The translations under genes were made by a program, and so were the position numbers. 64,000 bases of DNA from Falsiroseomonas ponticola (GTDB lineage Bacteria; Pseudomonadota; Alphaproteobacteria; Acetobacterales; Acetobacteraceae): positions 1-64,000 of the forward strand of contig NZ_JAERQN010000012.1 in the NCBI RefSeq assembly GCF_016805305.1, read 5' to 3'. The notes below the pieces were generated by a model. That model searched no databases and was not told where the DNA came from. It saw nothing but the letters and a program-made list of their open reading frames with translations. This document shows, piece after piece, positions 1 through 8,831 of the stretch. The stretch's first letter is position 1, and the number at the start of each line of letters is the position of its first letter.

Positions 1-1
1 G

Positions 2-106
2 CGCTCCATCGCTGCCGTCTGGCATCGCATTGGCTCGTTGCTTGGCGAGTTCTCACCAACCGAGTGCGCCAATTACTTCGCCCATGCCGGATACGCTTCA
101 GTGTAA
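2..106 (+). mobile_element. C-terminal fragment of an IS630-family transposase (cut by window start)
   Basis: The frame starting at base 2 reads 34 residues and then stops with TAA. It contains W-x-x-IG at the start, ends in ECANYFAHAGYASV, and resembles the conserved C-terminal tail of IS630-type DDE transposases. Only the tail is visible, so I cannot say whether the element is intact upstream. A terminal inverted repeat would be expected within the next 50 bases but cannot be confirmed without the left end. Confidence 0.72.
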
Positions 107-312
107 GCCGATCACGCTCTAACCCCTTTTAGCCGTTTATGCCGATTAGAGGCTTTTAGCACCGAATTCGCGGCCTCGATGCCGGACTTTTCGTCAATTC
201 ATGGAGATGAATTGTCCAGTCATCCGCATTCGGCTTGCGCCAGGGCGCGGTTGTCCCCAGGCAAGCCCGAACATAGAAAGAACACTGCGAAAAGGCCAGC
301 AATTCGGCGGCC
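107..312. other. Intergenic stretch between IS630 tail and kinase gene
   Basis: This contains no convincing gene. It holds the outer end of the IS630-like element, which is richer in A and T than the rest of the window, and the downstream side of the minus-strand kinase gene. Small frames here are out-of-frame shadows. I see no clear hairpin terminator. Confidence 0.5.
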
Positions 313-2625
313 TCAGCGGCGCTGCACCGTCTCCACCACCACCGCCCGGGCCGACACCTGGCTGTTCTGCAGCCGGGCATCGCGCAGCGCCGTGCCGAGC
401 GCGGCCAGGTAGTCGTCCAGCGGCTCGATCACCGGGCGCGGCTGCGGGAAGAGCGGCCGTTCGGAGGCGAAGACGACGATGAGGTCCGTGCCATAGGGCT
501 CATCCACCTCCCACCCCGGGAAGCCCGGGCGGGGATCGCCGAGGCGCACCCGCGCGCCGGCACCCTGGGGCTGGGAGGGCACGAGATGCACGATCTCGTT
601 CGATTTCATGATGTAGCTGACATAGAGGTAGCTGGCCCGGTCCGGCATCTGCACGTCGAGCCGCAGCAATTCCGCATGCTGCAGCGGCTGGATGCCGGCG
701 ATCTGCACGCGCGGCGCCGCGCCGGCGGGGGCGGCGACCTGGCGGAGCACGTCGAGCGCGCCGCAATAGGGGCCATCGAAGGGCTGCAGGGCCAGGGTGG
801 CGGCGCCGGCCGGCACGCCGCGATCGGCCAGCACGCGGCGGATCTGCGCCTCCCCGCCCCGGCGCAGCACGCCGGCCAGGCTGAGCGACTGGTCGCCGGC
901 GGAGCCATCGACCAGGCTGCAGGGCGCGGCGGAGGCGGCGGCCTGGGCGGCGGCGCGGAAATCCACGCGCGGGGGCACCGGCACGGCGGCCGGGGCGGGC
1001 TGGGTGACGACCGGGGGCGCGGGGGCCGGCAGGGCGGCGATGACGGGGCCGGGCGCGGGCTCCGCGGCCGGCCTGGCCGGTGCGGCCTGCGGCGGCGCGG
1101 TGGTGACCGGGGCGGGCTGCGGGGCGGCCTGCGCCGGGGCCTGGGGCGCGATGGCGACCGGCGCCGGCTGGGGCGCCGGCTGGGGCGCGGGCTGGGGCGC
1201 GGGCTGCGCCGCGGGCGGGGCCGTGGCGGGCTGGGGCGGGCTGGCGGCCGGGGCGGGCGCCGGCTGCGGGCTGGTGGCGGCCGGGGCGGGCGGCGGCGCC
1301 AGGGGCGGCGGGGCGATGGCGGCCGGCGGCGGCACGGGGCCGGCCACCGGGGGCGGGGCGCCCTGGGGCGCCAGCACGCCGAGGCCGGTGGGCGGCAGCA
1401 CCGCCGGGGGCGGCGCGGCGGGGCTGGCGATGGCGGGCGGCGCCACGGGCTGCGTGGCGGGCGGGGCCGCGGCTTCCGGCGCGGGGCGCGGCGGCTCCAC
1501 CGCCGGCGGGGCCGCCGGCGTGGCGGGATCGCTGGCCGCGGGCGGCAGGCTGGCCACGGGTGCCGGCGCGGGGTCCTTGCCCATCAGGAAGAAGGCGGCC
1601 GCGCCTGCCGCGACCAGCACGGCCAGGCCGCCCCCGATCAGCGCCGGCGAGGCACCGCCGGACCTGGCCGGCGGCGGGGGCGGCGCGGCGGGGCGGGGCG
1701 GATCGGCCGGCCGGGCGGCGGGCGGGGCCGCGACCATGGTGGCGTCGTCGAGCCCCGGCAGCTTGCCGGCGCCGGCGAAGCCGAAGCCCGTGGGTTCCGG
1801 CGCGGCGGCACCGCCGGCGGCGCGGATCGCCTCCGCGAAGGCCGTCGCGGTGGGAAAGCGGTCATCGGGGCGCTTGGCGAGGGCGCGGGCCAGCACGGCG
1901 TCGAAGCCGCGCGGCGCGCTGACGGCCAGCTGGCTCGGCGGCGGCGGGTCCGTGTTGAGGACGCGGTGCATGAGCGCGGTGTAGTTGCCCTCGAAGGGCT
2001 TCTCCCCGGTCAGCAGCTGGTAGAGCACGACGCCGGCGGCCCAGATATCGGCGCGGGCATCGACGGGTTCGCCGCGCAGCTGTTCCGGCGCCATGTAGGC
2101 GGGCGTGCCCATCACGGTGCCGACCTGCGTCATCGAGGAATTCTCGATGCGCGCGATGCCGAAATCGGCGATCTTCACCGCGCGGTCGCCGGCCAGCATG
2201 ATGTTGGCGGGCTTGATGTCCCGGTGCACCACGCCGCGGCCATGCGAATAGGCGAGCGCGGCGAGGATCTGGTCCATCAGCCGCACCACCTCCGCCACCG
2301 GCATGCGGTCGCCGCGGTCGATGATGGATTTGAGGGAGCCGCCCTCCACCATCTCCATCACGATCCAGGCGGTGTCCGCATTCTCCCCGTAGTCATAGAC
2401 GCCGACGATGTTGGGGTGGCTGAGGCGGCCGGCGGCCTGGGCTTCGCGCCGGAAGCGCGCATGCGCTTCCTGCGATTCGGCATCCCCGCCTTCCGGCAGC
2501 CGGACGAGCTTCACGGCGACGCGGCGTTCGATCATGCGGTCGAAAGCCTCGACCACCGTGCCCATGGCGCCGGCGCCGAGCGTGCCGCGGGCCTCGTACT
2601 TCCCTGAAAGCTCCCTCGGCAGCAT
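313..2625 (-). CDS. Membrane-anchored Ser/Thr protein kinase with DUF4384-like C-terminal domain (770 aa)
   Basis: A Hanks-type kinase domain fills about residues 10-270. It has the glycine loop GAGAMG near 18, the ATP-binding Lys in VAVKL near 39, the catalytic loop HRDIKPAN, the DFG motif and the APE motif, so it should be active. A Pro-rich stretch follows, then one transmembrane helix (ALIGGGLAVLVAAG), then about 250 residues very rich in Pro and Ala, including tandem QPAP units. The C-terminal 130 residues resemble DUF4384 (YLYVSYIMKS, later P-x-G-x-D-hydrophobic). The arrangement suggests a cytoplasmic kinase with an extracytoplasmic sensor held on a long spacer. No partner phosphatase is adjacent, and the neighbours give no substrate. 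Confidence 0.92.
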   Translation of the reverse strand: MLPRELSGKYEARGTLGAGAMGTVVEAFDRMIERRVAVKLVRLPEGGDAESQEAHARFRREAQAAGRLSHPNIVGVYDYGENADTAWIVMEMVEGGSLKSIIDRGDRMPVAEVVRLMDQILAALAYSHGRGVVHRDIKPANIMLAGDRAVKIADFGIARIENSSMTQVGTVMGTPAYMAPEQLRGEPVDARADIWAAGVVLYQLLTGEKPFEGNYTALMHRVLNTDPPPPSQLAVSAPRGFDAVLARALAKRPDDRFPTATAFAEAIRAAGGAAAPEPTGFGFAGAGKLPGLDDATMVAAPPAARPADPPRPAAPPPPPARSGGASPALIGGGLAVLVAAGAAAFFLMGKDPAPAPVASLPPAASDPATPAAPPAVEPPRPAPEAAAPPATQPVAPPAIASPAAPPPAVLPPTGLGVLAPQGAPPPVAGPVPPPAAIAPPPLAPPPAPAATSPQPAPAPAASPPQPATAPPAAQPAPQPAPQPAPQPAPVAIAPQAPAQAAPQPAPVTTAPPQAAPARPAAEPAPGPVIAALPAPAPPVVTQPAPAAVPVPPRVDFRAAAQAAASAAPCSLVDGSAGDQSLSLAGVLRRGGEAQIRRVLADRGVPAGAATLALQPFDGPYCGALDVLRQVAAPAGAAPRVQIAGIQPLQHAELLRLDVQMPDRASYLYVSYIMKSNEIVHLVPSQPQGAGARVRLGDPRPGFPGWEVDEPYGTDLIVVFASERPLFPQPRPVIEPLDDYLAALGTALRDARLQNSQVSARAVVVETVQRR

Positions 2626-2801
2626 GGACCCCGCCTGCGGCCCTGGCCGCGATCGTTGCGCCGGCGGAGGCTACCGCCGGGATCATCGGCCGCAACAATA
2701 GGGGCGCGCGGCGGCATCGGGAAGCGTGATGCGCCCGGGTGGCGGAGCGGGATTGCTTCGCCTAGCGTCGCCGCCGGGGATTCTTCCAGGGACGGATGGC
2801 C

Positions 2802-3947
2802 ATGGCGGTGCGCAGGCTCGGCATCATCTTCAACGGCGCGACGGGCGAACTGGCCCGGCGGCAGCATCTGCCGGCGCTGGTGGCGATGCGGGAGGAAGGC
2901 GGGCTGGCCCTGTCCAACGGCGACCGCGTGATGCCGGATGTGATGCTGGTGGGACGCTCCGCCGAGCGCCTGGCGCCGGTGGCGCAGGCCACGGGCTTCA
3001 CGCGGTTCACGGATGACATGGGCGCGGCGCTGGCGAATGCGGAGGACACGCTGTTCTTCGATGTCGGCGCGACGGGCGGGCGCGTGGAGGTGCTGAAGCG
3101 CGCCATCGCGGCCGGCAAGCACATCTACACGGACAAGCCGATCGCGCCCGACGTGCCGACGGCGATGGCGCTGGTGGCGGCCGCGGATGCGGCGGGCGTG
3201 AAGCACGGGACGGTGCAGGACAAGCTGTTCCTGCCGGGCTTCGCGACGCTGCAATCCCTCATCCGCTCCGGCGTGCTCGGAAGGCTGCTGGAGGTGCGGC
3301 TGGAGATGGGGCGCTGGATCTGGGACGGGGAGCTGCATCCGGGCCAGCGGCCGAGCTGGAACTACCGGAAGAAGGATGGCGGGGGGCTGATCCTCGATAT
3401 GTTCCCGCATTGGCGCTACATGCTGGACCACCTGGTGGGGGAGGTGCAGTCGGTCTCCGCCGTGGCGCGCACGCAGATTCCGCGCCGGCGCGACGAACAG
3501 GGCGCGCCCTATGAGGTGGATGTGGAGGATGCGGTCTTCGCCAAGCTGGAACTGGCAGGGGGCGTGATGGCGTCCGTGAACTGTTCATGGGCCACGCGGG
3601 TGCGGCGCGATGCTGGCATCCAGGTGCAGGTGGACGGCACCAAGGGTTCGGCTGTGGGCGGGCCCTATGAATGCTGGATCCAGGATGAGAAGCAGACGCC
3701 GGTGGAAGGCATCTCCGCCGCCATCAAGATGACGCGCAGCTTCTTCGATGACTGGACGCCGGTGCCGGTGCCGACGGGGATGGTGAACAGCTACCGCGCG
3801 GGATGGGAGAAGTTCATCCGGCACCTGATGGAGGGTGCGCCCTTCCCCTATCCGCTGGTGGAAGGGGCGAAGGGCGTGCAGCTGGCGCAGGCCGCGTATC
3901 GCAGCGCGGCGGAGCGGCGCTGGGTGGACCTGCCGAAGCTGGGGTGA
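2802..3947 (+). CDS. Gfo/Idh/MocA-family NAD(P)-dependent oxidoreductase (381 aa)
   Basis: Family members oxidise or reduce sugars, cyclitols or related hydroxy compounds using a nicotinamide cofactor. The N-terminus carries a Rossmann-like start (LGIIFNGATGELARR). The usual EKP motif is replaced by DKP (YTDKPIAPDV). The middle holds the dimer-forming domain with SWNYRKKDGGG and DMFPHWRY. I chose the second ATG because AGGGA lies 9 bases before it but only 3 before the first ATG at 2796. A paralogue with the same architecture lies at 13359-14510. The gene converges on the CitE-like gene. The substrate is unknown. Confidence 0.9.
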   Translation: MAVRRLGIIFNGATGELARRQHLPALVAMREEGGLALSNGDRVMPDVMLVGRSAERLAPVAQATGFTRFTDDMGAALANAEDTLFFDVGATGGRVEVLKRAIAAGKHIYTDKPIAPDVPTAMALVAAADAAGVKHGTVQDKLFLPGFATLQSLIRSGVLGRLLEVRLEMGRWIWDGELHPGQRPSWNYRKKDGGGLILDMFPHWRYMLDHLVGEVQSVSAVARTQIPRRRDEQGAPYEVDVEDAVFAKLELAGGVMASVNCSWATRVRRDAGIQVQVDGTKGSAVGGPYECWIQDEKQTPVEGISAAIKMTRSFFDDWTPVPVPTGMVNSYRAGWEKFIRHLMEGAPFPYPLVEGAKGVQLAQAAYRSAAERRWVDLPKLG

Positions 3948-3959
3948 GGCTGGGCGGCC

Positions 3960-4826
3960 TCAGCCCGCGCCCGACATCGCGATCAGGTCGCGGGCGCGTT
4001 TCGCGACGGGTTCGTCCACCAGCTTGCCGCGGACGATGATGGCGCCGCTGCCGCTGGCCTGGGCGGCGGCATAGGCGGCGTCCACCTCCCTTGCCCATTC
4101 CAGCTCCGCCGCTGGCGGCACCAGGCCGGCGCGGAGCGGCGCGACCTGGGCGGGATGGATGGCGAGCTTGCCGCCGAAGCCGATGGCGAGGCTCGCGCGC
4201 ATCGCGGCCTCCGCCCCCGCGGCATCCTTCACATCGAGATGCACGCCATCGATGGGCGCGGCGAGGCCGGCGGCGCGGGAGCCCGCGACGCAGAGGCGCT
4301 GCGCATGCAGGATCGCGGCATCCGCATCCGCCGCGCCCGTGCCGAGATCGGCCAGCAGGTCCACCGTGCCGAGCGCCACGCGCGTGATGCCGCAGGCGCG
4401 CCAGGGCAGGCTGGCGAGATGCACGAGGCCGCGGGCGGTCTCGACGATGGGCAGGATCTCGATGGCCGAGGGATCGCGGCCCAGCGACGCGCAGGACTGG
4501 CGGAAGGACCAGGCGAAGGCGAGCAGGTCCTCCGCATTGTCGGCCTTGGGGAGGACGATGCCTTCCGCGCCAGCGGCCAGGGCGGCCTGGAGATCGGCGA
4601 GGCAGAGCGGCGTGGTGGCGGCATTGACGCGGACGTAGCGCAGCGCGGTGCCCGTGCGGGGTGTGGCGAGCAGCGCGGCGAGGGCTTCGCGCGCGGCGGT
4701 CTTCTCGCCCGGGGGGACCGCGTCCTCCAGGTCCAGGATCGCGGCATCGGCGGCGGAGCCCATCGCGCCCTCCGCCCGGCGGGCGACATTGGCGGGGGCG
4801 AAGAGGAAGATACGGGGCGTGGTCAT
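3960..4826 (-). CDS. HpcH/HpaI aldolase/citrate lyase family protein, CitE-like CoA-ester lyase (288 aa)
   Basis: Proteins of this TIM-barrel family cleave malyl-, citramalyl- or similar acyl-CoA thioesters. Visible family signatures are DLEDAVPPGEK near residue 30, the substrate-binding Arg in RYVRVN, VLPKADNAEDL, the metal ligand Glu in PIVETARG and an Asp in ALGTVDLLADL. The frame is open upstream, but MTTPRIFLFAPAN matches the family's usual start. The RidA gene ends 13 bases upstream, so this is the last gene of a three-gene minus-strand operon. It is a plausible terminal C-C cleavage step, with the exact substrate open. Confidence 0.88.
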   Translation of the reverse strand: MTTPRIFLFAPANVARRAEGAMGSAADAAILDLEDAVPPGEKTAAREALAALLATPRTGTALRYVRVNAATTPLCLADLQAALAAGAEGIVLPKADNAEDLLAFAWSFRQSCASLGRDPSAIEILPIVETARGLVHLASLPWRACGITRVALGTVDLLADLGTGAADADAAILHAQRLCVAGSRAAGLAAPIDGVHLDVKDAAGAEAAMRASLAIGFGGKLAIHPAQVAPLRAGLVPPAAELEWAREVDAAYAAAQASGSGAIIVRGKLVDEPVAKRARDLIAMSGAG

Positions 4827-4839
4827 GCGGAATCCTGCC

Positions 4840-5229
4840 TCAAGCCTGCGGGATACGGGCGGTGGCCTTGATTTCCACGAGCAGCCCGGGGCGGGACAGC
4901 TCGACGATGCCGATGGCGGTCCAGGGCGGCTGGTGGCCCTGCATGAAGCGATCCCGCACCTGCTTGAACAGCGCGATGTGGGACTGCAGGCCGACATGGA
5001 AGGTGGTGAGGTCCACGATGTCCCGCACCGTGCAGCCGGCCTCCGTGAGGATGCGGCCGACATTCTCGAAGGCGCGGGCGAATTGCGCCTCGGGATCGGC
5101 GATGACGTTCATCTGCGCGTCGCGGCCGAGCTGGCCGGCCATGAAGAGGAAGCCGTTGCAGATCATGCCGGGGGAGTAGCCGGACTGGGTCGGGAAATTC
5201 TCCATGCCCGGGGGGACGATGGCGCGCAT
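4840..5229 (-). CDS. RidA/YjgF/UK114 family protein (129 aa)
   Basis: This is a small RidA-fold protein; many members hydrolyse reactive enamine/imine intermediates and others act in catabolic ring-opening. Visible signs are the N-terminal YSPG-type loop (QSGYSPGMICNG), AGQLGRD, the LTEAGCTVRDIV segment and a C-terminal VEIKATARIP, which contributes to the trimer pocket. Length is normal. Its ATG overlaps the stop of the upstream CMD-like gene (ATGA), so the two are translationally coupled. In this setting it probably clears an imine or enamine produced by a neighbouring enzyme. Confidence 0.9.
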   Translation of the reverse strand: MRAIVPPGMENFPTQSGYSPGMICNGFLFMAGQLGRDAQMNVIADPEAQFARAFENVGRILTEAGCTVRDIVDLTTFHVGLQSHIALFKQVRDRFMQGHQPPWTAIGIVELSRPGLLVEIKATARIPQA

Positions 5230-5939
5230 CAGCCGAAGCCCTTCTGGCGGGAAGCCTCGGCACCCCAGAGGCGGAAACTGTCGGAGGCCGGGACCTCGTT
5301 CCGCTCGATCATGCCCTGCCAGACGCCGCAGGCATCGACGAAGTTGGGGATGCTGCCGGGGAACATGGCGTAGGAGATGCCCTCCGCCAGTTCGAGTTCC
5401 GGCACGCCCTCCGCATAGGCGCCGCGGATATGCACGGCGAGTTCCCACCAGGCGCGGCGCGTGGTGTGCACGGCGGCCAGCGTGACTTCGACCAGGCCGC
5501 GCGGGATGGTGCTGCCGGCCTGCGCGGCATCCAGCGCGGCGCGATAGGCGGCTTCGCGGTTGTAGGCGGGCAGGTGGTGGCCCCATTTCTCCGCGGCGAA
5601 GGCGAAGCAATGGGCGCCCTCCGCAAAGGCAGCCAGGCGGACGGCCAGCTCGATCTCGGCATCCGTGCCGCCGCCGTTGCGGAACTTGGCGATGTGGTGC
5701 GTGGCCAGCGCTTCGTCCGTGGAGACGAGGACGGCGAGCCAGACGAATTCCTTCGACCGTTCGTCCATGCTGCGCGGCGTCAGCGTCAGCGCCGTATAGG
5801 CCGCGTCGTAGCCCGCGAGCAGTTCGGGCGCGGCGATGGCCAGCAGGCCGTGATGCGGCAGCAGGTAGCCGCGCTTGGCGCGCACCTCCGCAAGGCGGCG
5901 ATCGACTTCCGCGGCGTCTGGCATGCCGGTCATGGCCAT
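5229..5939 (-). CDS. Carboxymuconolactone decarboxylase (AhpD-like) family protein (236 aa)
   Basis: This is an all-helical protein of the CMD/AhpD superfamily. The core runs from residues 60-120 (ERSKEFVWLAVLVSTDEALATHH ends in the conserved His pair) and is followed by GGGTDAEIELAV. A second, weaker CMD-like half lies further on (GLVEVTLAAVHTTRRAWW). The CxxC of peroxidase-type AhpD is absent, so an isomerase or decarboxylase role is more likely than a redox one. GGAG lies 5 bases before the chosen ATG. It is the first gene of the CMD-RidA-CitE operon. The substrate cannot be read from the sequence. Confidence 0.82.
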   Translation of the reverse strand: MAMTGMPDAAEVDRRLAEVRAKRGYLLPHHGLLAIAAPELLAGYDAAYTALTLTPRSMDERSKEFVWLAVLVSTDEALATHHIAKFRNGGGTDAEIELAVRLAAFAEGAHCFAFAAEKWGHHLPAYNREAAYRAALDAAQAGSTIPRGLVEVTLAAVHTTRRAWWELAVHIRGAYAEGVPELELAEGISYAMFPGSIPNFVDACGVWQGMIERNEVPASDSFRLWGAEASRQKGFG

Positions 5940-6033
5940 GGCTTCTCCCCCATCCGCCTGACCATGACCATGCAAGCGCCGTGGCGGCAAGATGGGGTGG
6001 ACGCGGCGGCGCGCGGGCGGCAGGCTTCGCGGC

Positions 6034-6804
6034 ATGGTGATCAACGGGTTGAAGGCGCGGCTGGCGCAGGGTGCGACGGCTGTCGTGGTGACGCTGCAGC
6101 TGGCGCGCAGCGGCGATGTCGCGCGCATCATGGCGCAGGCGGGGTATGACGCGCTGGTGCTGGACCGGGAGCACAACCTGATCGGCGGCGATGCGGCGGG
6201 CGAGATCATGATGGCGGCGCTGGATGCCGGCATCCTGCCGCTGATGCGCCTGCCGGATGCGCAGCCCGGGCCGATCGGCCAGGCGCTTTCGGCGGGCGCG
6301 CTCGGCGTGATGATCCCGCGCATCGAGGATGCGGCGCAGGCGGAGGGCGTGGCGCGCGCGGCACGCTTCGCGCCGGAGGGGCGGAGGCCCCTGCCCCCGC
6401 TATTCCCGCATTTCCGGCGGCGCGCGATCGGCCAGGGCGACGCGGTGGCGGCGCTGTCGGCCGAAACGCTGGTGGTGGTGATCATCGAGACGCGGCTTGC
6501 GGTGGAGAATGCGGCGGCGATCGCGGCGGTGCCGGGGATCGACGTGCTGTTCCTCGGCGCTTCGGATCTGAGTGCGGATCTCGGCCGGCCGGGGATGAAG
6601 GAGGACCCGGTGCTGTGGGAGGCGGCGGCGCGGGTGGCCGAGGCCTGCCGCGATGCGGGCAAGGTGCCCGGCATCGGCGGCATCACGGAGGAGGCACATT
6701 TCGCGCGCGCGAAGGCGCTGGGCTTCCGCTGGATCTCCGCGGGGCATGACGCGGCGCTGCTGCAGGCCGCCGCGACCGCGAAGGTGGCGTCGATCCGGGC
6801 CTAG
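6034..6804 (+). CDS. HpaI-type class II aldolase (256 aa)
   Basis: This resembles 4-hydroxy-2-oxoheptanedioate/2-keto-3-deoxy-rhamnonate-type pyruvate aldolases. It has LVLDREHN (canonically DGEH), the pyruvate-binding Arg in LMRLPD, metal ligands IETRLAVEN and GASDLSADLG, and RFAPEGRR. The DGEH-to-DREH change near residue 45 is non-standard. There is no Shine-Dalgarno site. Instead CAGGCT, a possible -10 box, lies 7 bases upstream of the ATG, so the transcript may be leaderless. The gene diverges from the CMD operon and overlaps the end of the downstream Bug gene by 4 bases. Confidence 0.88.
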   Translation: MVINGLKARLAQGATAVVVTLQLARSGDVARIMAQAGYDALVLDREHNLIGGDAAGEIMMAALDAGILPLMRLPDAQPGPIGQALSAGALGVMIPRIEDAAQAEGVARAARFAPEGRRPLPPLFPHFRRRAIGQGDAVAALSAETLVVVIIETRLAVENAAAIAAVPGIDVLFLGASDLSADLGRPGMKEDPVLWEAAARVAEACRDAGKVPGIGGITEEAHFARAKALGFRWISAGHDAALLQAAATAKVASIRA

Positions 6805-7757
6805 ACGTTCCAGGGCCGCACGCGCCACAGCGCGCGGTGCGTGGCGTCCGAGGCGCGGAGATAGGCGACGTAGTCGGCGGAGTTGAGGTAGCGGAGCGGC
6901 TGGAAGGCACGCTCGCTGGTCGTGATGAACTCCGGATTGGCGACGACCTTGGCGATGGCGGCGGAGAGGCGCGCGACGACATCGGGCGCCATGCCGCGCG
7001 GGCCGCCGACGCCGCGCAGGCTGCCGCCGAGGATGTCGAGGCCGAGTTCGCGCAGCGTCGGCACATCCGGCGCCATGGCGTTGCGCGCTTCGGCCATCAC
7101 GCCAAGGGTGCGCCAGGGCTGGTTGCGGGCGAAGGTCAGCGCCTCACCCAGATTCGCGGTGGCGACGGTGACTTCCTTGCGCAGCAGCGCGAGCGCCGCG
7201 GGGGCAGCGCCCTGGTACACCACGGGTTCCAGCTGCGCGCCCGTCGCCTGTTCCAGCAGCAGCGTGTTGATGTGGCCGGCGGAACCCACGCCCTGGGTCG
7301 CGACGGTGATGCGGCCGGGTTCGCGCTTCGCGGCCTCCACCAGGTCCGTCATGGTGCGGATGGGGCTGTCCGGGTGGACGGAGAAGGTGCCGGGATCATC
7401 GACGACGCCGGCGATGAAGGTGAAGCTGTCCATCGTCCAGCCGGCATTGCGCTCGATGGGGATGGTGACGATGCCGGGCGTGTTGATGATGGCCAGCGTG
7501 TAGCCATCCGGCGCCGCGGCGGCGAGCGCGCCGAGGCCGATGCCACCGCCCGCGCCCGGGCGGTTCTGCACGACGAAGGGCTGGCCCAATTCGCGCTCGA
7601 GGTACTGCGCCATGACGCGGGCGGAGATGTCCGTGCCGCCGCCGGCGGCGAAGGGGACGATGAGCGTGACGGGGCGTTCCGGCCAGGCGGCCAGCGCCAC
7701 GCCCGGCGCTGCCAGGCTGAGCGATGCGGCGAGCGCGGCGCGACGGGTGAGCATCAT
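6801..7757 (-). CDS. Bug-family tripartite tricarboxylate transporter substrate-binding protein (318 aa)
   Basis: This is a periplasmic receptor of the TctC/Bug type, which binds small carboxylates, amides or aromatic acids. A Tat/Sec-type signal peptide (MMLTRRAALAASLSL...ALA) precedes the mature start WPERPVTLIVPFAAGGGTD. The PGAGG loop and TPxLRELG are typical. The start follows GGAGG at 10 bases. It is closest within the window to the receptor at 61978-62952: both share INTPG, VTIPIERN and SLRG-GPRG. No tctA/tctB membrane genes are nearby. It sits between the aldolase and the NHL/hydantoinase pair and is probably their uptake receptor. Confidence 0.92.
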   Translation of the reverse strand: MMLTRRAALAASLSLAAPGVALAAWPERPVTLIVPFAAGGGTDISARVMAQYLERELGQPFVVQNRPGAGGGIGLGALAAAAPDGYTLAIINTPGIVTIPIERNAGWTMDSFTFIAGVVDDPGTFSVHPDSPIRTMTDLVEAAKREPGRITVATQGVGSAGHINTLLLEQATGAQLEPVVYQGAAPAALALLRKEVTVATANLGEALTFARNQPWRTLGVMAEARNAMAPDVPTLRELGLDILGGSLRGVGGPRGMAPDVVARLSAAIAKVVANPEFITTSERAFQPLRYLNSADYVAYLRASDATHRALWRVRPWNV

Positions 7758-7964
7758 CGAGACCAGTCCTCCTTCAGCGGTGCGACGGGTGACTCTGCGT
7801 TCCTGCGCGCGACCCGATCTGGTGTCGGGATGAGCGATCCGGCTTGTATCGGGATCGCGGCGGCGTGAAGCTGGCATAACACTCGACGCTTGCGGCTGTC
7901 CATGTGGCGACTGGATTGCCGGAATGGCGCAGGCGCGATGCCGGAATGCGAAAGGGACCGCGCG

Positions 7965-8825
7965 ATGAACGAGGAGAAGCTGGTCGTCGCGCTGGGCGAC
8001 GACCTGTACGAGGTGGAGCGGCCCTGGGCGCTGGATGGCGCGAGCTTCAAGGGCGGGCGCATCACCGATGTCGCGGTGGATGCGGATGACAACGCGCATG
8101 TGCTGGTGCGCTACGACCGCTATGTTGATCCCGCGGGGCTGCCGGCGGTGGTGGTGGTGGCGCCGGATGGCAGCGTGGTGCGAAGCCACGAATTGCCCGG
8201 CGTGACGGATGGCCACGGCATCACCATCGGGCCGCGTGGCCAGGCGCTGATCGCGGATCGCGACCGGCATGAGATCCAGGTGCTGGATGGCGCGGGCGCG
8301 GTGGTGCTGCGGCTCGGCGAACGCAACCGACCGGGGCGGCCCTTCAGCCATCCCGCCAATGCGGCGGTGCATCCGAATGGCGACATCTACGTGGCCGATG
8401 GCTACGGCAACTCCGTGGTGCACCGCTTCTCCGCCGGGGGGACGCTGCTGAAGACATGGGGGAGGCCGGGCGCCGGCGCGGGGGAGTTCACCACGCCGCA
8501 TGACCTGGCCTTCGGGAAGCAGGGCGAGGTGATCGTCTGCGACCGGGAGAACAACCGCATCCAGTTCTTCGACCCCGATGGCGCCTTCATCCGGGAGGCG
8601 ACGGATCTGTTCCACCCCATGGGCATCGTCGTGGAGCCCGATGGCTGCATCCTTGTCAGCGACCAGATCCCGCGCCTCACGCGCCTGTCGCCGGAGGGGA
8701 AGCTGCTGGGGCGGTGCCGGCCGGTGCTGAATGCGGGGCATGGGCTGGCGCAGGACAGAAGCGGCAACATCCTGCTGGCGGAAATCCGCGACAACCGGCT
8801 GACGCGGCTGACGCGGAAGGGCTGA
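7965..8825 (+). CDS. NHL-repeat six-bladed beta-propeller protein (286 aa)
   Basis: At least five NHL-like blades are visible: VAVDADDNAHVL, HGITIGPRGQALIADRDRH, ANAAVHPNGDIYVADGYGN, HDLAFGKQGEVIVCDREN and GIVVEPDGCILVSD. Such propellers occur in peptidylglycine alpha-amidating lyases and in lactonase-like or scaffold proteins. There is no signal peptide with the chosen ATG, so it should be cytoplasmic. AAGGGA precedes this ATG; in-frame alternatives lie at 7890 and 7938. It is 6 bases upstream of the hydantoinase and surely in the same operon. A lactonase or hydrolase role is possible but not shown. Confidence 0.82.
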   Translation: MNEEKLVVALGDDLYEVERPWALDGASFKGGRITDVAVDADDNAHVLVRYDRYVDPAGLPAVVVVAPDGSVVRSHELPGVTDGHGITIGPRGQALIADRDRHEIQVLDGAGAVVLRLGERNRPGRPFSHPANAAVHPNGDIYVADGYGNSVVHRFSAGGTLLKTWGRPGAGAGEFTTPHDLAFGKQGEVIVCDRENNRIQFFDPDGAFIREATDLFHPMGIVVEPDGCILVSDQIPRLTRLSPEGKLLGRCRPVLNAGHGLAQDRSGNILLAEIRDNRLTRLTRKG

Positions 8826-8831
8826 GCCACC

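Noticed and set aside
586..2607. A 673-codon plus-strand frame opposite the kinase gene
   Set aside because: It is a shadow caused by GC-rich codon bias; its translation is Gly/Arg/Ala-rich with no domain, while the opposite strand gives a complete kinase.
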